Source: Gemmiger gallinarum
GTDB taxonomy: Bacteria > Bacillota > Clostridia > Oscillospirales > Ruminococcaceae
NCBI RefSeq assembly: GCF_014982805.1
Contig: NZ_JADCKC010000002.1
Location: forward strand, 310,001 to 374,000
Length of the DNA: 64,000 nt
Direction: 5' to 3'
Positions 17,423 to 26,288 of this stretch are shown here, one piece after another (position 1 is the stretch's first letter; each line of letters opens with the position of its first letter). Position numbers and translations under genes: made by a program. The notes below the pieces were generated by a model, which was given only the letters and a program-made list of their open reading frames with translations, was not told where the DNA came from and did not search any database.

Positions 17423-17779
17423 GCACAGGACTCCTTCGTTGTGGGATTGGGCGGGGCGCAGCCGCGGGCCGGACGAAAACAGCATTTTTTCAAATACAGC
17501 GTTTCCTCGTACTTTTTGCCGTGCCTGCATCCCGGCAAAGGGGCGGCCGCAGGGATTTTGCCCCAGGGGAAGTTTCTCCGGACCGGGAACAGCCATTCGT
17601 ATGGCTGTGAAACCCGCAAAAGCGAGCCAGTGTCAACGCGCACAGGGCGCCGACAATGGCCCGCTTTCAGGGGTTGCGACAAAGGTTCCGGTTGCGGACT
17701 CCGCCGGCACGGCACGGAAGTTTTCCGTGTACCGGCCCTGCGGCGGCCTTGCCTGTTTTCAGTTTATGCGGGGCGGCAA
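17423..17779 (-). other. 357-base gap between glgP and the GH13 gene
   Basis: No ORF with a ribosome site is seen. There is a small hairpin (CACGGAA/TTCCGTG near 17714-17731) without a T-run, and a TTGACA box near 17632 with no good -10 at the right distance. Whether the GH13 gene has its own promoter here is unresolved. Confidence 0.4.
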
Positions 17780-20185
17780 TTATTTGACCGGAGTGATGCC
17801 CCAGATGCCGCGGGCGTAGTCCATGACCGAGCGGTCGGCGGAGAAGATGCCCGAGTTGGCGATGTTCATCAGGCTCATGCGGTTCCAGGTCTGGCGGTCG
17901 GCGTACAGACGCTGCACATCGGCCTGGGCACGGCGGTAATCCTTGAAGTCGGCCATGACCATGTAGGGATCGGAGTTGCGCAGGTTGTTGGTGATCTCGC
18001 TGAAGTTGTCGCCGTTCCAGCCTCTCTCCAGCATATCCAGCACGGCCATTGCCACGTTGTCGTCATAGATGAAGCTGCTGGGATGGTAGCCCATGCCCTT
18101 GAGAGCGTTGACCTCCGGCGTCAGCATGCCGAAGATGATCTCGTTCTCACGGCCGGCGGCGTCGGCAATCTCCACGTTGGCGCCGTCCAGGGTGCCCAGG
18201 GTGATGGCGCCGTTGAGCATGAACTTCATGTTGCCGGTGCCGGAAGCCTCGGTGCCGGCCAGGCTGATCTGCTCGGAGACCTCGCTGGCGGGCATGAGCC
18301 GCTCGGACAGGGTGACGCAGTAGTCCTCCAGATAGACGACGCGCAGCTTGTCGCGCACGGCGGGATCGGCGTCGATGAGCTGGCCCAGCTTGCAGATCAG
18401 ACGGATCATCTGCTTGGCCATGTAGTAGCCCGGGGCGGCCTTGGCGCCGAAGATGTAGGTCTTGGGCACAAAGTCGGCGTTGGGGTTATTCTTGAGGTAG
18501 AGGTACTGCGCCGCAATGTTCAGGGCGTTGAGGTGCTGGCGCTTGTACTCGTGCATACGCTTGACCTGGCAGTCAAAGATGGAGTCGGGATCGATCTCCT
18601 GGCCGGTGGCCTTGCGCAGGTAGTCGGCAAAGATGGCCTTGTTCTCTCGCTTGACCTTGCCCAGGCGCTCCAGCACGGAGGCGTCGCCGGCAAACTTCTC
18701 CAGCTTCTTGAGCTCGGAGGCGTCCTGCTTGAAGCCGTCGCCGATGACATCGGAGAGCAGGTTGGTCAGGCCGGGGTTGGAAGCCAGCAGCCAGCGGCGG
18801 TAAGCGATGCCGTTGGTGACGTTGGTGAAGGCCTTGGGCTTGTACAGGAAATAATCATGGAAGACGCTGTCCTTGATGATCTCGCTGTGCAGCTTGGAAA
18901 CGCCGTTGATGGAGTGGCAGGTGTAGGCGCAGATGTTGGCCATGCGGACCTGGTTGTCGCCCAGGATGGCCATGTAGTTGATCTTGCCCTGGTCGCCGGG
19001 GAAGGCGCGCTCCAGGTCGATGCGGCAGCGGCGGTCCATCTCGCAGACGATCTGCCAGATACGGGGCAGGGTGGAGCGGAAGATGTCCACGTTCCACTTT
19101 TCCAGCGCCTCGCTCATGACGGTGTGGTTGGTGTAGGCGAAGGTGCGGCGGCAGATGTCGAAGGCGGCATCCCACTCGTAGCTGCACTCATCCAGCAGGA
19201 TGCGCATCATTTCGGGGATGGCCAGGGTGGGATGGGTATCGTTGAGCTGAATGGCGACCTTGTCGGGCAGGTTGTCCAGCGTGCCGTACTGGCTCAGGTG
19301 GATGCCCAGGATATCGGCAACGGATGCTGCCGAGAAGAAGTACTGCTGGCGCAGGCGGAGGATCTTGCCCTCGGTGTGGTTGTCGTTGGGGTAGAGGACC
19401 TTGGAGATCAGCTCGGCGCTGGCGCTCTGGCTGATGGCGGTGGAGTAGTTGCCGGCGTTGAAGCTGCTCATATCAAAGCTGGGGGCCTTGGCCTGCCACA
19501 GGCGCAGCTTGGACACGCCCTGGGAGTTGTAGCCCGCCACGTACATATCGTTGGGCACTGCCATGACGCTGTTGTAGTTCTCATACTTGACGTGATGGAA
19601 ACCGCCGTCCCAGGTCTCGATGGCCTGGCCGTCAAAGCGGATCTCCTGTGCCTGGTCGGGATGGCTCTTGATCCAGACCTGGCCGCCGGGCAGCCAGTTG
19701 TCGGCAGCTTCCTGCTGCCAGCCGTCCACGATCTTCTGCTTGAAGATACCGTACTCATACAGGATGGAGTAGCCGGTGCCGGGGATGCAGTCGGTGGCCA
19801 TGCCGTCCAGATAGCAGGCGGCCAGACGGCCCAGACCGCCGTTGCCCAGGCCTGCATCGGGCTCCTGGTCGTAAATCTGATCGATGCGGATATCGGCGTC
19901 GGCCAGCACCTGCTCGGCCACCTCATTGATGCCCAAGTTGAACAGGTTGGTGCGCAGGCTGCGGCCCATCAAAAACTCCATGCACAGGTAGTAGACCTGC
20001 TTGTGGCCGGAGCCCAGCGTCTTTGCCTGAAAGACCTTCTGCTGGTTGGACATGATCTCACGGGTGATCATGGCCAGGGCACGATAGATCTGAACGGCGG
20101 ACGCAACCTCCAGGCTGACAGCGTATTCGCTGGTCAGCTTGTCGCGCAGCATCTTGTCAAATTCTTTTTTGGTGTACTTGAGCAC
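17780..20185 (-). CDS. glgP: Glycogen/alpha-glucan phosphorylase
   Basis: 801 codons starting at a GTG (20185) with AAGGAGAG upstream. It releases glucose 1-phosphate from alpha-1,4-glucans using pyridoxal phosphate. The N-terminal half shows YLCMEFLMGRSLRTNL and DAGLGNGGLGRLAACYLD; the C-terminal half has the cofactor-binding segment EASGTGNMKFMLNGA with the Schiff-base Lys near residue 650, and GANVEI. Length and motifs match glgP/malP enzymes. It is transcribed from a strong promoter at 20317-20345 that faces away from zapA. The GH13 glycosidase follows, so the two can together degrade storage or imported glucan. Confidence 0.95.
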   Translation of the reverse strand: MLKYTKKEFDKMLRDKLTSEYAVSLEVASAVQIYRALAMITREIMSNQQKVFQAKTLGSGHKQVYYLCMEFLMGRSLRTNLFNLGINEVAEQVLADADIRIDQIYDQEPDAGLGNGGLGRLAACYLDGMATDCIPGTGYSILYEYGIFKQKIVDGWQQEAADNWLPGGQVWIKSHPDQAQEIRFDGQAIETWDGGFHHVKYENYNSVMAVPNDMYVAGYNSQGVSKLRLWQAKAPSFDMSSFNAGNYSTAISQSASAELISKVLYPNDNHTEGKILRLRQQYFFSAASVADILGIHLSQYGTLDNLPDKVAIQLNDTHPTLAIPEMMRILLDECSYEWDAAFDICRRTFAYTNHTVMSEALEKWNVDIFRSTLPRIWQIVCEMDRRCRIDLERAFPGDQGKINYMAILGDNQVRMANICAYTCHSINGVSKLHSEIIKDSVFHDYFLYKPKAFTNVTNGIAYRRWLLASNPGLTNLLSDVIGDGFKQDASELKKLEKFAGDASVLERLGKVKRENKAIFADYLRKATGQEIDPDSIFDCQVKRMHEYKRQHLNALNIAAQYLYLKNNPNADFVPKTYIFGAKAAPGYYMAKQMIRLICKLGQLIDADPAVRDKLRVVYLEDYCVTLSERLMPASEVSEQISLAGTEASGTGNMKFMLNGAITLGTLDGANVEIADAAGRENEIIFGMLTPEVNALKGMGYHPSSFIYDDNVAMAVLDMLERGWNGDNFSEITNNLRNSDPYMVMADFKDYRRAQADVQRLYADRQTWNRMSLMNIANSGIFSADRSVMDYARGIWGITPVK

Positions 20186-20316
20186 GATGTTTCTCTCCTT
20201 ATCTGAATTGCCGGTCCGGGCGCCCCAGGGCAGGAATACGGGATATGGGACTAAAGCGTCCTTTTCCGGCTCAAAATAACTGGAAAACAGGTCTTTTGAG
20301 ACCTCTCACCTTTTCG

Positions 20317-20345
20317 ATTATAGTAAATATTCCGCACTGGTGCAA
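20317..20345 (-). promoter_or_regulatory. glgP promoter
   Basis: TTGCAC, 17 bases, perfect TATAAT on the minus strand. The glgP-zapA gap (20186-20534) is otherwise AT-rich; on the plus strand a TATAAT at 20418-20423 may drive zapA but lacks a convincing -35 box. Confidence 0.82.
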
Positions 20346-20534
20346 GGGATTTTGGGAACAATCCGCTATTTTTTTGAATTTACACAAAAGGGGCTTTTTC
20401 TCTTTGGGGTTTTATATTATAATAAGTTTGTATATCGCCCGCACGCAAAATGCGGGACAGACACTGTCATCCCCCGCGCGGCAGACCCGTTTTGCCGCAC
20501 GTTTTTCTCATTTATCGTCAAAGGAGTTGGAAAC

Positions 20535-20900
20535 ATGGCAACATCGAAGGTACGCCTGAACATCTGCGGTTCCAGTTACGTCATCGCCACCAGCGAGAGC
20601 GAGGATTATATGCAGAACCTGGCCGACCGCCTCAATCTGGACATGAACGAGCTGATGAGCTCTTCCAAGTCGGTCTCCATCACCACGGCAGCGGTCATGA
20701 CCGCTCTGAGCTACCGCGACGAGCTGGAAAAGGCCAGCGGCAGCGCCGACAACATGCGCCGTCAGATCAAGGATTATCTGGAGGACGCAGCCAGCGCCAA
20801 AATGGCCGCCGAGGAGCTGCGCCGGGACAACGTCGCCCTGCGCAAAAAAGTCGCCGATCTTGAGGCCCGCCTCAAGGCACGGCAGGACATCCCCGACTGA
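20535..20900 (+). CDS. zapA: Cell division protein ZapA
   Basis: 121 codons from the ATG at 20535 (AAGGAG 8 bases upstream; longer frames upstream lack a site). ZapA bundles FtsZ filaments at midcell. The N-terminal globular part (KVRLNICGSSYVIATSESEDYMQNLADRLN) is typical of ZapA, followed by a long charged helix from about 60 to the end that should form a coiled-coil dimer. The stop codon overlaps the start of the U32 peptidase gene by one base (TGATG), so the two are translationally coupled, an arrangement also common in other Clostridia. Confidence 0.9.
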   Translation: MATSKVRLNICGSSYVIATSESEDYMQNLADRLNLDMNELMSSSKSVSITTAAVMTALSYRDELEKASGSADNMRRQIKDYLEDAASAKMAAEELRRDNVALRKKVADLEARLKARQDIPD

Positions 20901-23029
20901 TGGGGGCCGTACTGCACCCGTCCGGCCCGCCCCGCGGGTTGGAGATCCTTGCCCCGGCCGGCAATGCCGAAATGCTTAGCGCCGCTGTTTACAGCGGCGC
21001 TGATGCTGTTTATCTGGGGTTTGCAGGCTTCAACGCCCGGCGGACGGCCGGCAATTTCGACACCAATACCCTGGCGCAGGCGGTGGCCTTCTGCCATGCC
21101 CGGGGGGTGCGGGTCCACGCCGCCCTGAACATTCTGGTCTACGGCAGCGAGCTGGACAGTCTGGCCAATGCCATTCGCGCCGCCGCCGAGGCGGGGGTGG
21201 ACGCCCTGATCGTGGACGATCTGGCCACCGCCGCCCTGGCCCGGCAGATTGCTCCCGGCCTTGCCCTCCACGGCAGCACCCAGATGAGCATCCACACCCC
21301 GGAAGGCGCCTGCCAGCTGGCGGAGATGGGCTTTTCCCGCGTCATTCTGGCCCGGGAGCTCTCCCTCCCCGAGATTCGCGCCGTGGTAGAGAAAAGCCCC
21401 ATTGAAGTGGAGATCTTCGTCCACGGCGCCCTGTGCATGGCCATGAGCGGCCAGTGCATGATGAGCGCCTTCCTGGGCGGCCGCAGCGGCAACCGGGGCG
21501 CCTGCGCCGGCCCCTGCCGCCTGCCCTTCGACGCCTCCGACCTGCGCCCCGGCAAGCCGGGTCAGGCCTGCCATCTCAGCCTCAAGGACATGGACCTCAT
21601 TCCCCACATGGCCGACATCATGGCCGCGGGGGTGGCCAGCGTCAAGATTGAGGGCCGCCTGCGCACCCCCGAATACACCGCCGCCTCGGTGGTGGCCTGC
21701 CGCTGCGCCCGGGAGGGCAAACCTTACGACGAAGCCCTGGTGCGGGACATTTTCTCCCGTTCCGGCTTTACCGACGGCTACTTCACCGGCAAGAACGACG
21801 GGGCCATGTTCGGCGTCCGCACCGAGGCCGATGCCGAGCGCAGCCGTCTGGCCGCCCCCAGGGCCCGGGAGCTGTTCCGCCGGGAATATTCCCGTGTGCC
21901 GGTGGACTTTACCCTCACGGTGACCGAGGACGGCGCCCGCCTGACTGCCGCCGACCGGGAGGGCAGCCGGGTATCCGCCTACACCGACCCGGACACCGTC
22001 CTCTCCCCTGCCAAAAACGACCCCTCCCCGGCTCTGGAAAAGAGCCTGCAGAAAACCGGAGGCACCCCCTTTGCGGCTGCTTCCTGCCAGATCGAGCAGG
22101 AGGGCGGCCCCTGGTTTTTGCCGAGCAGCATGGCCAACGATCTGCGCCGCCGCTGTCTGGACGCCCTGCTGGAAAAACGCAGCCAGCCCCATCCCCTGCC
22201 GGTGCAGTCCTGTACCCCGCCTGTCTTTGCACCCCGGCCCCGGAGTGGTCAGCCCAAGCTGGCCGCCCGCTTTGCCCGGGTGGACCAGATGCCCCGGCAG
22301 GCGGAGGCCCTGCCTCTGCTGATCTTCCCCCTGTGGGAAGCCGAGAACGTCCCCGCCGGGCTGCGGAGCAAGACCCTCATCGAGCTGCCCCGGGCCATGT
22401 ACGGCATTGAGGAGAAGGTTCGCCGCCGCATGGACAAGCTCCGGGCGGAGGGCGGCTTCAAAGGCTTTGTGGTCAACAATCTGGCACAGTTCCGCCTGAC
22501 GGGGGACAGCCCCGTCTGCGGCGGGCTGGGCCTCAACGTCACCAACCCCCTGTCCGCCCTGCGCTGCGGCCAGCTGGGCGCCGAGGGCCTGCTGATCCAC
22601 CCCGAGACCCCCGTCCACGCCATGGGCACGGTGGGGTCTCTGCCGGAGGGCGGGTCCCTGCCCACGGCGGCTTTGTGCTACGGGCATATTCCCCTCATGC
22701 TCACCCGGGCCTGCCCTTTGAAAAACCGCCCCGACCACGCCAGCTGCGCCGGATGCAGCCGTCAGGGCCGTCTGCGGGACCGCAAGGGCCGGGACTTCCC
22801 CGTGCGGTGCGGCCTGCCCGAAAACGGCGTGCGCACCGTCTACAACCCGGTGCCCCTCTACATGGGGGACCGCCTCAGCGAGCTGCCGGTGGACTGGGCG
22901 GTGGCCGCCTTCACCATCGAGACGCCCCAGCGGGCTGCCCAGATTTTGGCGCTGCTGCAGGAGGGCAAACCGTTTGACGGCGAGTTCACCCGCGGGCTAT
23001 ACTATAGTGACCCCACCAAGGCGCAGTGA
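20900..23029 (+). CDS. U32 family peptidase-like protein (RlhA/TrhP type) with DUF3656
   Basis: 709 codons. The barrel domain begins LEILAPAGNAEMLSAAVYSGADAVYLG, the hallmark of U32 proteins. The conserved block HGALCMAMSGQC...GNRGACAGPCR (about residues 175-205) carries the cysteines that in this family ligate an iron-sulfur cluster. A second, C-terminal collagenase-like DUF3656 region makes the length comparable to E. coli RlhA (YdcP), an rRNA hydroxylation enzyme, rather than the shorter TrhP. Function is therefore more likely prephenate-dependent RNA hydroxylation than proteolysis, but this is inferred from family. Start overlaps zapA by one base. Confidence 0.85.
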   Translation: MGAVLHPSGPPRGLEILAPAGNAEMLSAAVYSGADAVYLGFAGFNARRTAGNFDTNTLAQAVAFCHARGVRVHAALNILVYGSELDSLANAIRAAAEAGVDALIVDDLATAALARQIAPGLALHGSTQMSIHTPEGACQLAEMGFSRVILARELSLPEIRAVVEKSPIEVEIFVHGALCMAMSGQCMMSAFLGGRSGNRGACAGPCRLPFDASDLRPGKPGQACHLSLKDMDLIPHMADIMAAGVASVKIEGRLRTPEYTAASVVACRCAREGKPYDEALVRDIFSRSGFTDGYFTGKNDGAMFGVRTEADAERSRLAAPRARELFRREYSRVPVDFTLTVTEDGARLTAADREGSRVSAYTDPDTVLSPAKNDPSPALEKSLQKTGGTPFAAASCQIEQEGGPWFLPSSMANDLRRRCLDALLEKRSQPHPLPVQSCTPPVFAPRPRSGQPKLAARFARVDQMPRQAEALPLLIFPLWEAENVPAGLRSKTLIELPRAMYGIEEKVRRRMDKLRAEGGFKGFVVNNLAQFRLTGDSPVCGGLGLNVTNPLSALRCGQLGAEGLLIHPETPVHAMGTVGSLPEGGSLPTAALCYGHIPLMLTRACPLKNRPDHASCAGCSRQGRLRDRKGRDFPVRCGLPENGVRTVYNPVPLYMGDRLSELPVDWAVAAFTIETPQRAAQILALLQEGKPFDGEFTRGLYYSDPTKAQ

Positions 23030-23067
23030 CTGCAACGCTGCGCACAAACACCCACAAGGAGGACGCC

Positions 23068-23304
23068 ATGAAGAACAAGACCCTCAAGGAAGGACTTGCC
23101 CTTTTGGGCATCGGCGCGGCCATCGTCGCCCTGGCCCTGCATCCGCCCCGCCTGCTCTGCCGCATCTATCTGGCTCTGGAAAAGGCCGCGGCTGTTTTTC
23201 TGGGCGTTATGCTGGCGCTGGCGGGCATTGCCGCGCTGCTGGGCCTGACTGAGCAGCCGTCCGACGAAAAGCCCCCTGTGGCCTATACCATCGACTACGA
23301 CTAA
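23068..23304 (+). CDS. Small two-helix membrane protein, unknown
   Basis: 78 codons with an excellent AAGGAGG site before the ATG at 23068. Two hydrophobic segments (about residues 10-27 and 36-57) flank a short basic turn, and the C-terminus is acidic (PSDEKPPVAYTIDYD). It is not recognised. It lies 38 bases after the U32 gene and 48 before dut on the same strand. The strong ribosome site and GC-biased codon use support it as a real gene. Confidence 0.65.
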   Translation: MKNKTLKEGLALLGIGAAIVALALHPPRLLCRIYLALEKAAAVFLGVMLALAGIAALLGLTEQPSDEKPPVAYTIDYD

Positions 23305-23352
23305 TTCTGCGCGGTCCTGTATCACCCGCGCTTTCACAACCGGAGGATTTCC

Positions 23353-23802
23353 ATGGAGACCAAAACCGTCAAATACAAACTGCTTGACCCCCGGGCCAAA
23401 GCCCCCGCCTACGCCACCGCCGGGGCCGCGGCCGCCGATCTCTGCGCCCTGCTGGACGAACCCTTGACCCTGGCCCCCATGCAGCGGGCTCTCGTCCCCA
23501 CCGGCCTGGCCATTGAGCTGCCCGGCCCCGAGTGCGTGGCACTGGTCTACGCCCGCAGCGGGCTTTCCATCAAGCACGGCCTGACCATGGCCAACGGCGT
23601 GGGCGTCATCGACAGCGACTACCGCGGCGAGCTGCGGGTCCCCATGGTCAACCTGGGCACCGAGCCCTACACCATCGCCCCCGGGGAGCGTATCGCCCAG
23701 CTGTGCATCGCCCCCGTGTGGCAGGCCGCCTTTGTGCAGGCCGATGCCCTCAACGACACCGACCGCGGCGCCGGCGGCTTCGGCTCCACCGGCCGGCTGT
23801 GA
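23353..23802 (+). CDS. dut: dUTP diphosphatase (trimeric dUTPase)
   Basis: 149 codons. It hydrolyses dUTP to dUMP, keeping uracil out of DNA and feeding thymidylate synthesis. All five trimeric dUTPase motifs are seen: AGAAAADLCA, ARSGLSIKHGL, GVIDSDYRGE with the catalytic Asp, ERIAQLCI, and the C-terminal glycine-rich arm RGAGGFGSTG with the stacking Phe. CGGAGG precedes the ATG. Its neighbours are a small membrane protein upstream and maf (another nucleotide pyrophosphatase) downstream. Confidence 0.95.
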   Translation: METKTVKYKLLDPRAKAPAYATAGAAAADLCALLDEPLTLAPMQRALVPTGLAIELPGPECVALVYARSGLSIKHGLTMANGVGVIDSDYRGELRVPMVNLGTEPYTIAPGERIAQLCIAPVWQAAFVQADALNDTDRGAGGFGSTGRL

Positions 23803-23864
23803 AGCAGCCCGGTTTGTGCTCTTTGTGCATTTGGTAAAATTTTCCATTTCCGTCCTGATCCCCG

Positions 23865-23892
23865 TTCTTTCGACGCCGGGGACCCGTATAAT
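23865..23892 (+). promoter_or_regulatory. Possible promoter for maf-mreB
   Basis: A perfect TATAAT at 23887-23892 lies just ahead of the maf RBS. The -35 (TTCTTT, 16-base spacer) is poor. Confidence 0.45.
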
Positions 23893-23916
23893 CCTTACTT
23901 GAGAGAGGCAGCACCA

Positions 23917-24474
23917 ATGTCCCTGATTCTTGCTTCGGGCAGCCCGCGGCGCCGCGAGCTCATTGCCCTTATTACCCGCGATTTCATCGTCCGGCCCAGT
24001 TCGGTGGACGAAAGCCGCATCACCGCTCCCACCCCCGCCCAGCTGGCCCGCGCGCTGGCCACCGCCAAGGCGGAGGACGTGGCCGCGGCCAATTCCGGCT
24101 GCACGGTCCTGGGCTGTGACACCGTTGTGGAGTGCGACGGGCAGGTCTTCGGCAAGCCCCGTGACCGGGAGGACGCCCTGCGGATGCTGCGGGCATTGTC
24201 CGGCCGGACCCACAAGGTCCACACCGGGGTGTGCCTCTGCCGCGACGGGCGCATGACCGCCGCGGTGGAGACGACGCTGGTGCATTTTGCCTCCATCCCC
24301 GAATCCGAGCTGCAGGCCTACGCCGACACCGACGAACCCTACGACAAGGCAGGCGCCTACGCCATTCAGGGCCGGGCGGCGCTGTGGTGCAGCGGGATCG
24401 AGGGCTGCTACTACAACATCATGGGCCTGCCCGTCCACCGTACGGCACAGCTCCTTGCCGCGTTCGGCGAGTAA
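23917..24474 (+). CDS. maf: Maf family nucleoside-triphosphate pyrophosphatase
   Basis: 185 codons from the ATG at 23917 (GAGAGG upstream). Maf proteins hydrolyse non-canonical or TTP/UTP nucleotides and are linked to septum control. Signatures: LILASGSPRRREL at the N-terminus, VDES, LGCDTVVECDG, FGKPRDREDALRMLRALSG, and DEPYDKAGAYAIQG near the C-terminus. It sits 44 bases before mreB, keeping the maf-mreB order known from Bacillus, but mreC and mreD are missing. Confidence 0.93.
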   Translation: MSLILASGSPRRRELIALITRDFIVRPSSVDESRITAPTPAQLARALATAKAEDVAAANSGCTVLGCDTVVECDGQVFGKPRDREDALRMLRALSGRTHKVHTGVCLCRDGRMTAAVETTLVHFASIPESELQAYADTDEPYDKAGAYAIQGRAALWCSGIEGCYYNIMGLPVHRTAQLLAAFGE

Positions 24475-24518
24475 GTTGTTCCCTTCGGTCCGGCGTGCCG
24501 GGCCGGGGGAGGAACGAA

Positions 24519-25589
24519 ATGGGGATTCTGGCACGTTTTTTTGCATTCATTTCCAGGAGATTTCACACTATGTTCAGCAAAGACATCGGCATTGACCTTG
24601 GCACCGCCAACACCCTTGTTTACATGAAAGGCCGCGGCATCATCATGCGGGAACCCAGCGTCGTGGCGGTGGACACCAAAACCGACGAACTGCGGGTGCG
24701 CAGCGTCGGTCACGAGGCCAAGGCCGTCATCGGCCGGGCGCCCGGGTCCATCGTGGCGGTGCGCCCCCTGAAAGACGGCGTTATCGCCGACTTCGACATC
24801 ACCGCCGCCATGCTCCAGAGCTTCATCCGTCAGGCCTGCGGCTCCGGCTTTTTCAGCCGTCCCCGGGTGGTCATCTGCGTGCCCTCCGGCGTCACCGAGG
24901 TGGAGCGCCGGGCCGTGCGTCAGGCTGCCGCCCGGGCGGGGGCCCGGCAGGTCACCGTCATTGAGGAACCCATGGCCGCGGCCATCGGGGCGGGACTGCC
25001 CACCACCGAGCCGGTGGGCAGCATGATTGTGGACATCGGCGGCGGCACGGCGGAGGTGGCGGTCATCAGCCTGTCCGGCATTGTGGCCAGCCGCAGCATC
25101 CGCTGCGCCGGGGATGCCCTGGACCAGAGCATCATCGCCTTCATCAAACGCAAGTATAACCTCCTGGTGGGCGAGCGCACCGCCGAGCAGATCAAGCTGG
25201 AGATCGGTTCCGCCAGTCCCCTGGACCCTGAGACCACCATGGAGATCAAGGGCCGCAATCTGGTGGACGGCCTGCCCAAAGATATCATCATCCGGTCGGA
25301 GGAAGTCCGGGAGGCCATGAGCGAAAATCTGCTGCGCATTGTGGATGCCATCAAGGACACGCTGGAGCGCACCCCGCCCGAGCTGTCCAGCGATATCATC
25401 GACCGGGGCATCATGCTGTCCGGCGGCGGCGCCCTGCTCAAGGGGCTGGACCGCCTGATCCAGAACGAGACCGGCATTGAGGTCCATGTGGCCGAAAGTC
25501 CCCTGGACTGCGTGGTGCTGGGGGCGGGGGCCGTCCTGGACAATCCCGCTCTGGCCGGGCATCGCCGGGAGGAGCCCAGCTATCTGTAA
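24519..25589 (+). CDS. mreB: MreB/Mbl actin-like rod-shape protein
   Basis: 356 codons if started at the ATG at 24519, which has GGGGGAGG at ideal distance; the alternative ATG at 24570 (AGGAG upstream) would give 339. The 17 extra residues (GILARFFAFISRRFHT) look like an amphipathic membrane-binding helix directly ahead of MFSKDIGIDLGTANTLV, as at the N-terminus of E. coli MreB. Actin-type phosphate motifs are present: IDLGTANTLVYM, IVDIGGGTAEVAVIS, and LSGGGALLKGLD. MreB filaments guide elongation of the cell wall. No mreC, mreD, rodA or pbp follows; a terminator and a sigma factor come next. Confidence 0.93.
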   Translation: MGILARFFAFISRRFHTMFSKDIGIDLGTANTLVYMKGRGIIMREPSVVAVDTKTDELRVRSVGHEAKAVIGRAPGSIVAVRPLKDGVIADFDITAAMLQSFIRQACGSGFFSRPRVVICVPSGVTEVERRAVRQAAARAGARQVTVIEEPMAAAIGAGLPTTEPVGSMIVDIGGGTAEVAVISLSGIVASRSIRCAGDALDQSIIAFIKRKYNLLVGERTAEQIKLEIGSASPLDPETTMEIKGRNLVDGLPKDIIIRSEEVREAMSENLLRIVDAIKDTLERTPPELSSDIIDRGIMLSGGGALLKGLDRLIQNETGIEVHVAESPLDCVVLGAGAVLDNPALAGHRREEPSYL

Positions 25590-25609
25590 CCTGTACATGT
25601 GATTTGCAG

Positions 25610-25659
25610 GACCGCAAAACGGCATGGGAAATGCTGCTTTGCGGTCTTTGTTTTTTTTC
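25610..25659 (+). terminator. Terminator after mreB
   Basis: GACCGCAAA pairs with TTTGCGGTC and is followed by TTTGTTTTTTTTC, about 20 bases past the stop. Confidence 0.85.
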
Positions 25660-25742
25660 TGTTCCCCTGTGTAAGATTTGGATGCCGGCCGGCGTCTGTA
25701 TGGGTGTAAGGCCTTAAAATCAACGGATTTGGAGGTGACGAT

Positions 25743-26288
25743 GTGGAGCAAGAAAATCTGGCCCTGTGGATCGTGAACGATCCCGAAACGGGGCTCAAGA
25801 CCGCCATGGAGCGGTACGCCCCCGCCGTCAAAGGAATTTTATCCAAGATACTGCCCGGCCGTCCCCAGGACGTGGAGGAATGCATGGCCGATGTGTTCGT
25901 GGCCCTGTGGAAGCATGCCTCCCGCCTGTGTCAGACCGGCACTCCGGTCAAGGCCTGGCTGGTGGTCACCGCCCGCAACACCGGCATCACCCGCTGGCGG
26001 AGGCTGCGCCGCAAGACCGAGCTTCCTCTCAACGAGGAGCTGGGGGATGCCCTGGCCCTGCTGGACGCCCTGCCCAGCGACGCCGAGGACCTGGTGGGCA
26101 CGCTGGTGGCCGCCATGACCCAGCCCGACCGGGAGATTTTTCTCCGCAAATATTACCTGCTGCAGCCTGCCCGGCAGATCGCCCGGGCACTGAACATGAG
26201 TGAAAGCACGGTAAACACCCGGCTGTCCCGCGGGCGGGAACGCCTGCGCCGGGAACTGGAACGGAAAGGAGTGCACGCACATGCGTAA
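25743..26288 (+). CDS. ECF-type sigma-70 family sigma factor
   Basis: 181 codons starting at GTG (25743) with GGAGGT 6 bases upstream. Region 2 shows the helix with VEECMADVFVALWKHA; region 4 ends with ARALNMSESTVNTRLSRGRERLRREL, a clear -35-binding helix-turn-helix. A short linker without regions 1 or 3 fits an ECF-type factor. Its last 8 bases overlap the start of a DUF4179 membrane protein that should be its anti-sigma factor. The signal and target promoters are unknown; no self-like promoter could be recognised between the mreB terminator and this gene. Confidence 0.88.
   Translation: MEQENLALWIVNDPETGLKTAMERYAPAVKGILSKILPGRPQDVEECMADVFVALWKHASRLCQTGTPVKAWLVVTARNTGITRWRRLRRKTELPLNEELGDALALLDALPSDAEDLVGTLVAAMTQPDREIFLRKYYLLQPARQIARALNMSESTVNTRLSRGRERLRRELERKGVHAHA

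Noticed and set aside
15599-20206. 1535-codon plus-strand open frame
   Set aside because: Antisense to the GH13 and glgP genes, with repetitive hydrophobic composition and no motif. The absence of stops follows from codon bias of the real genes.
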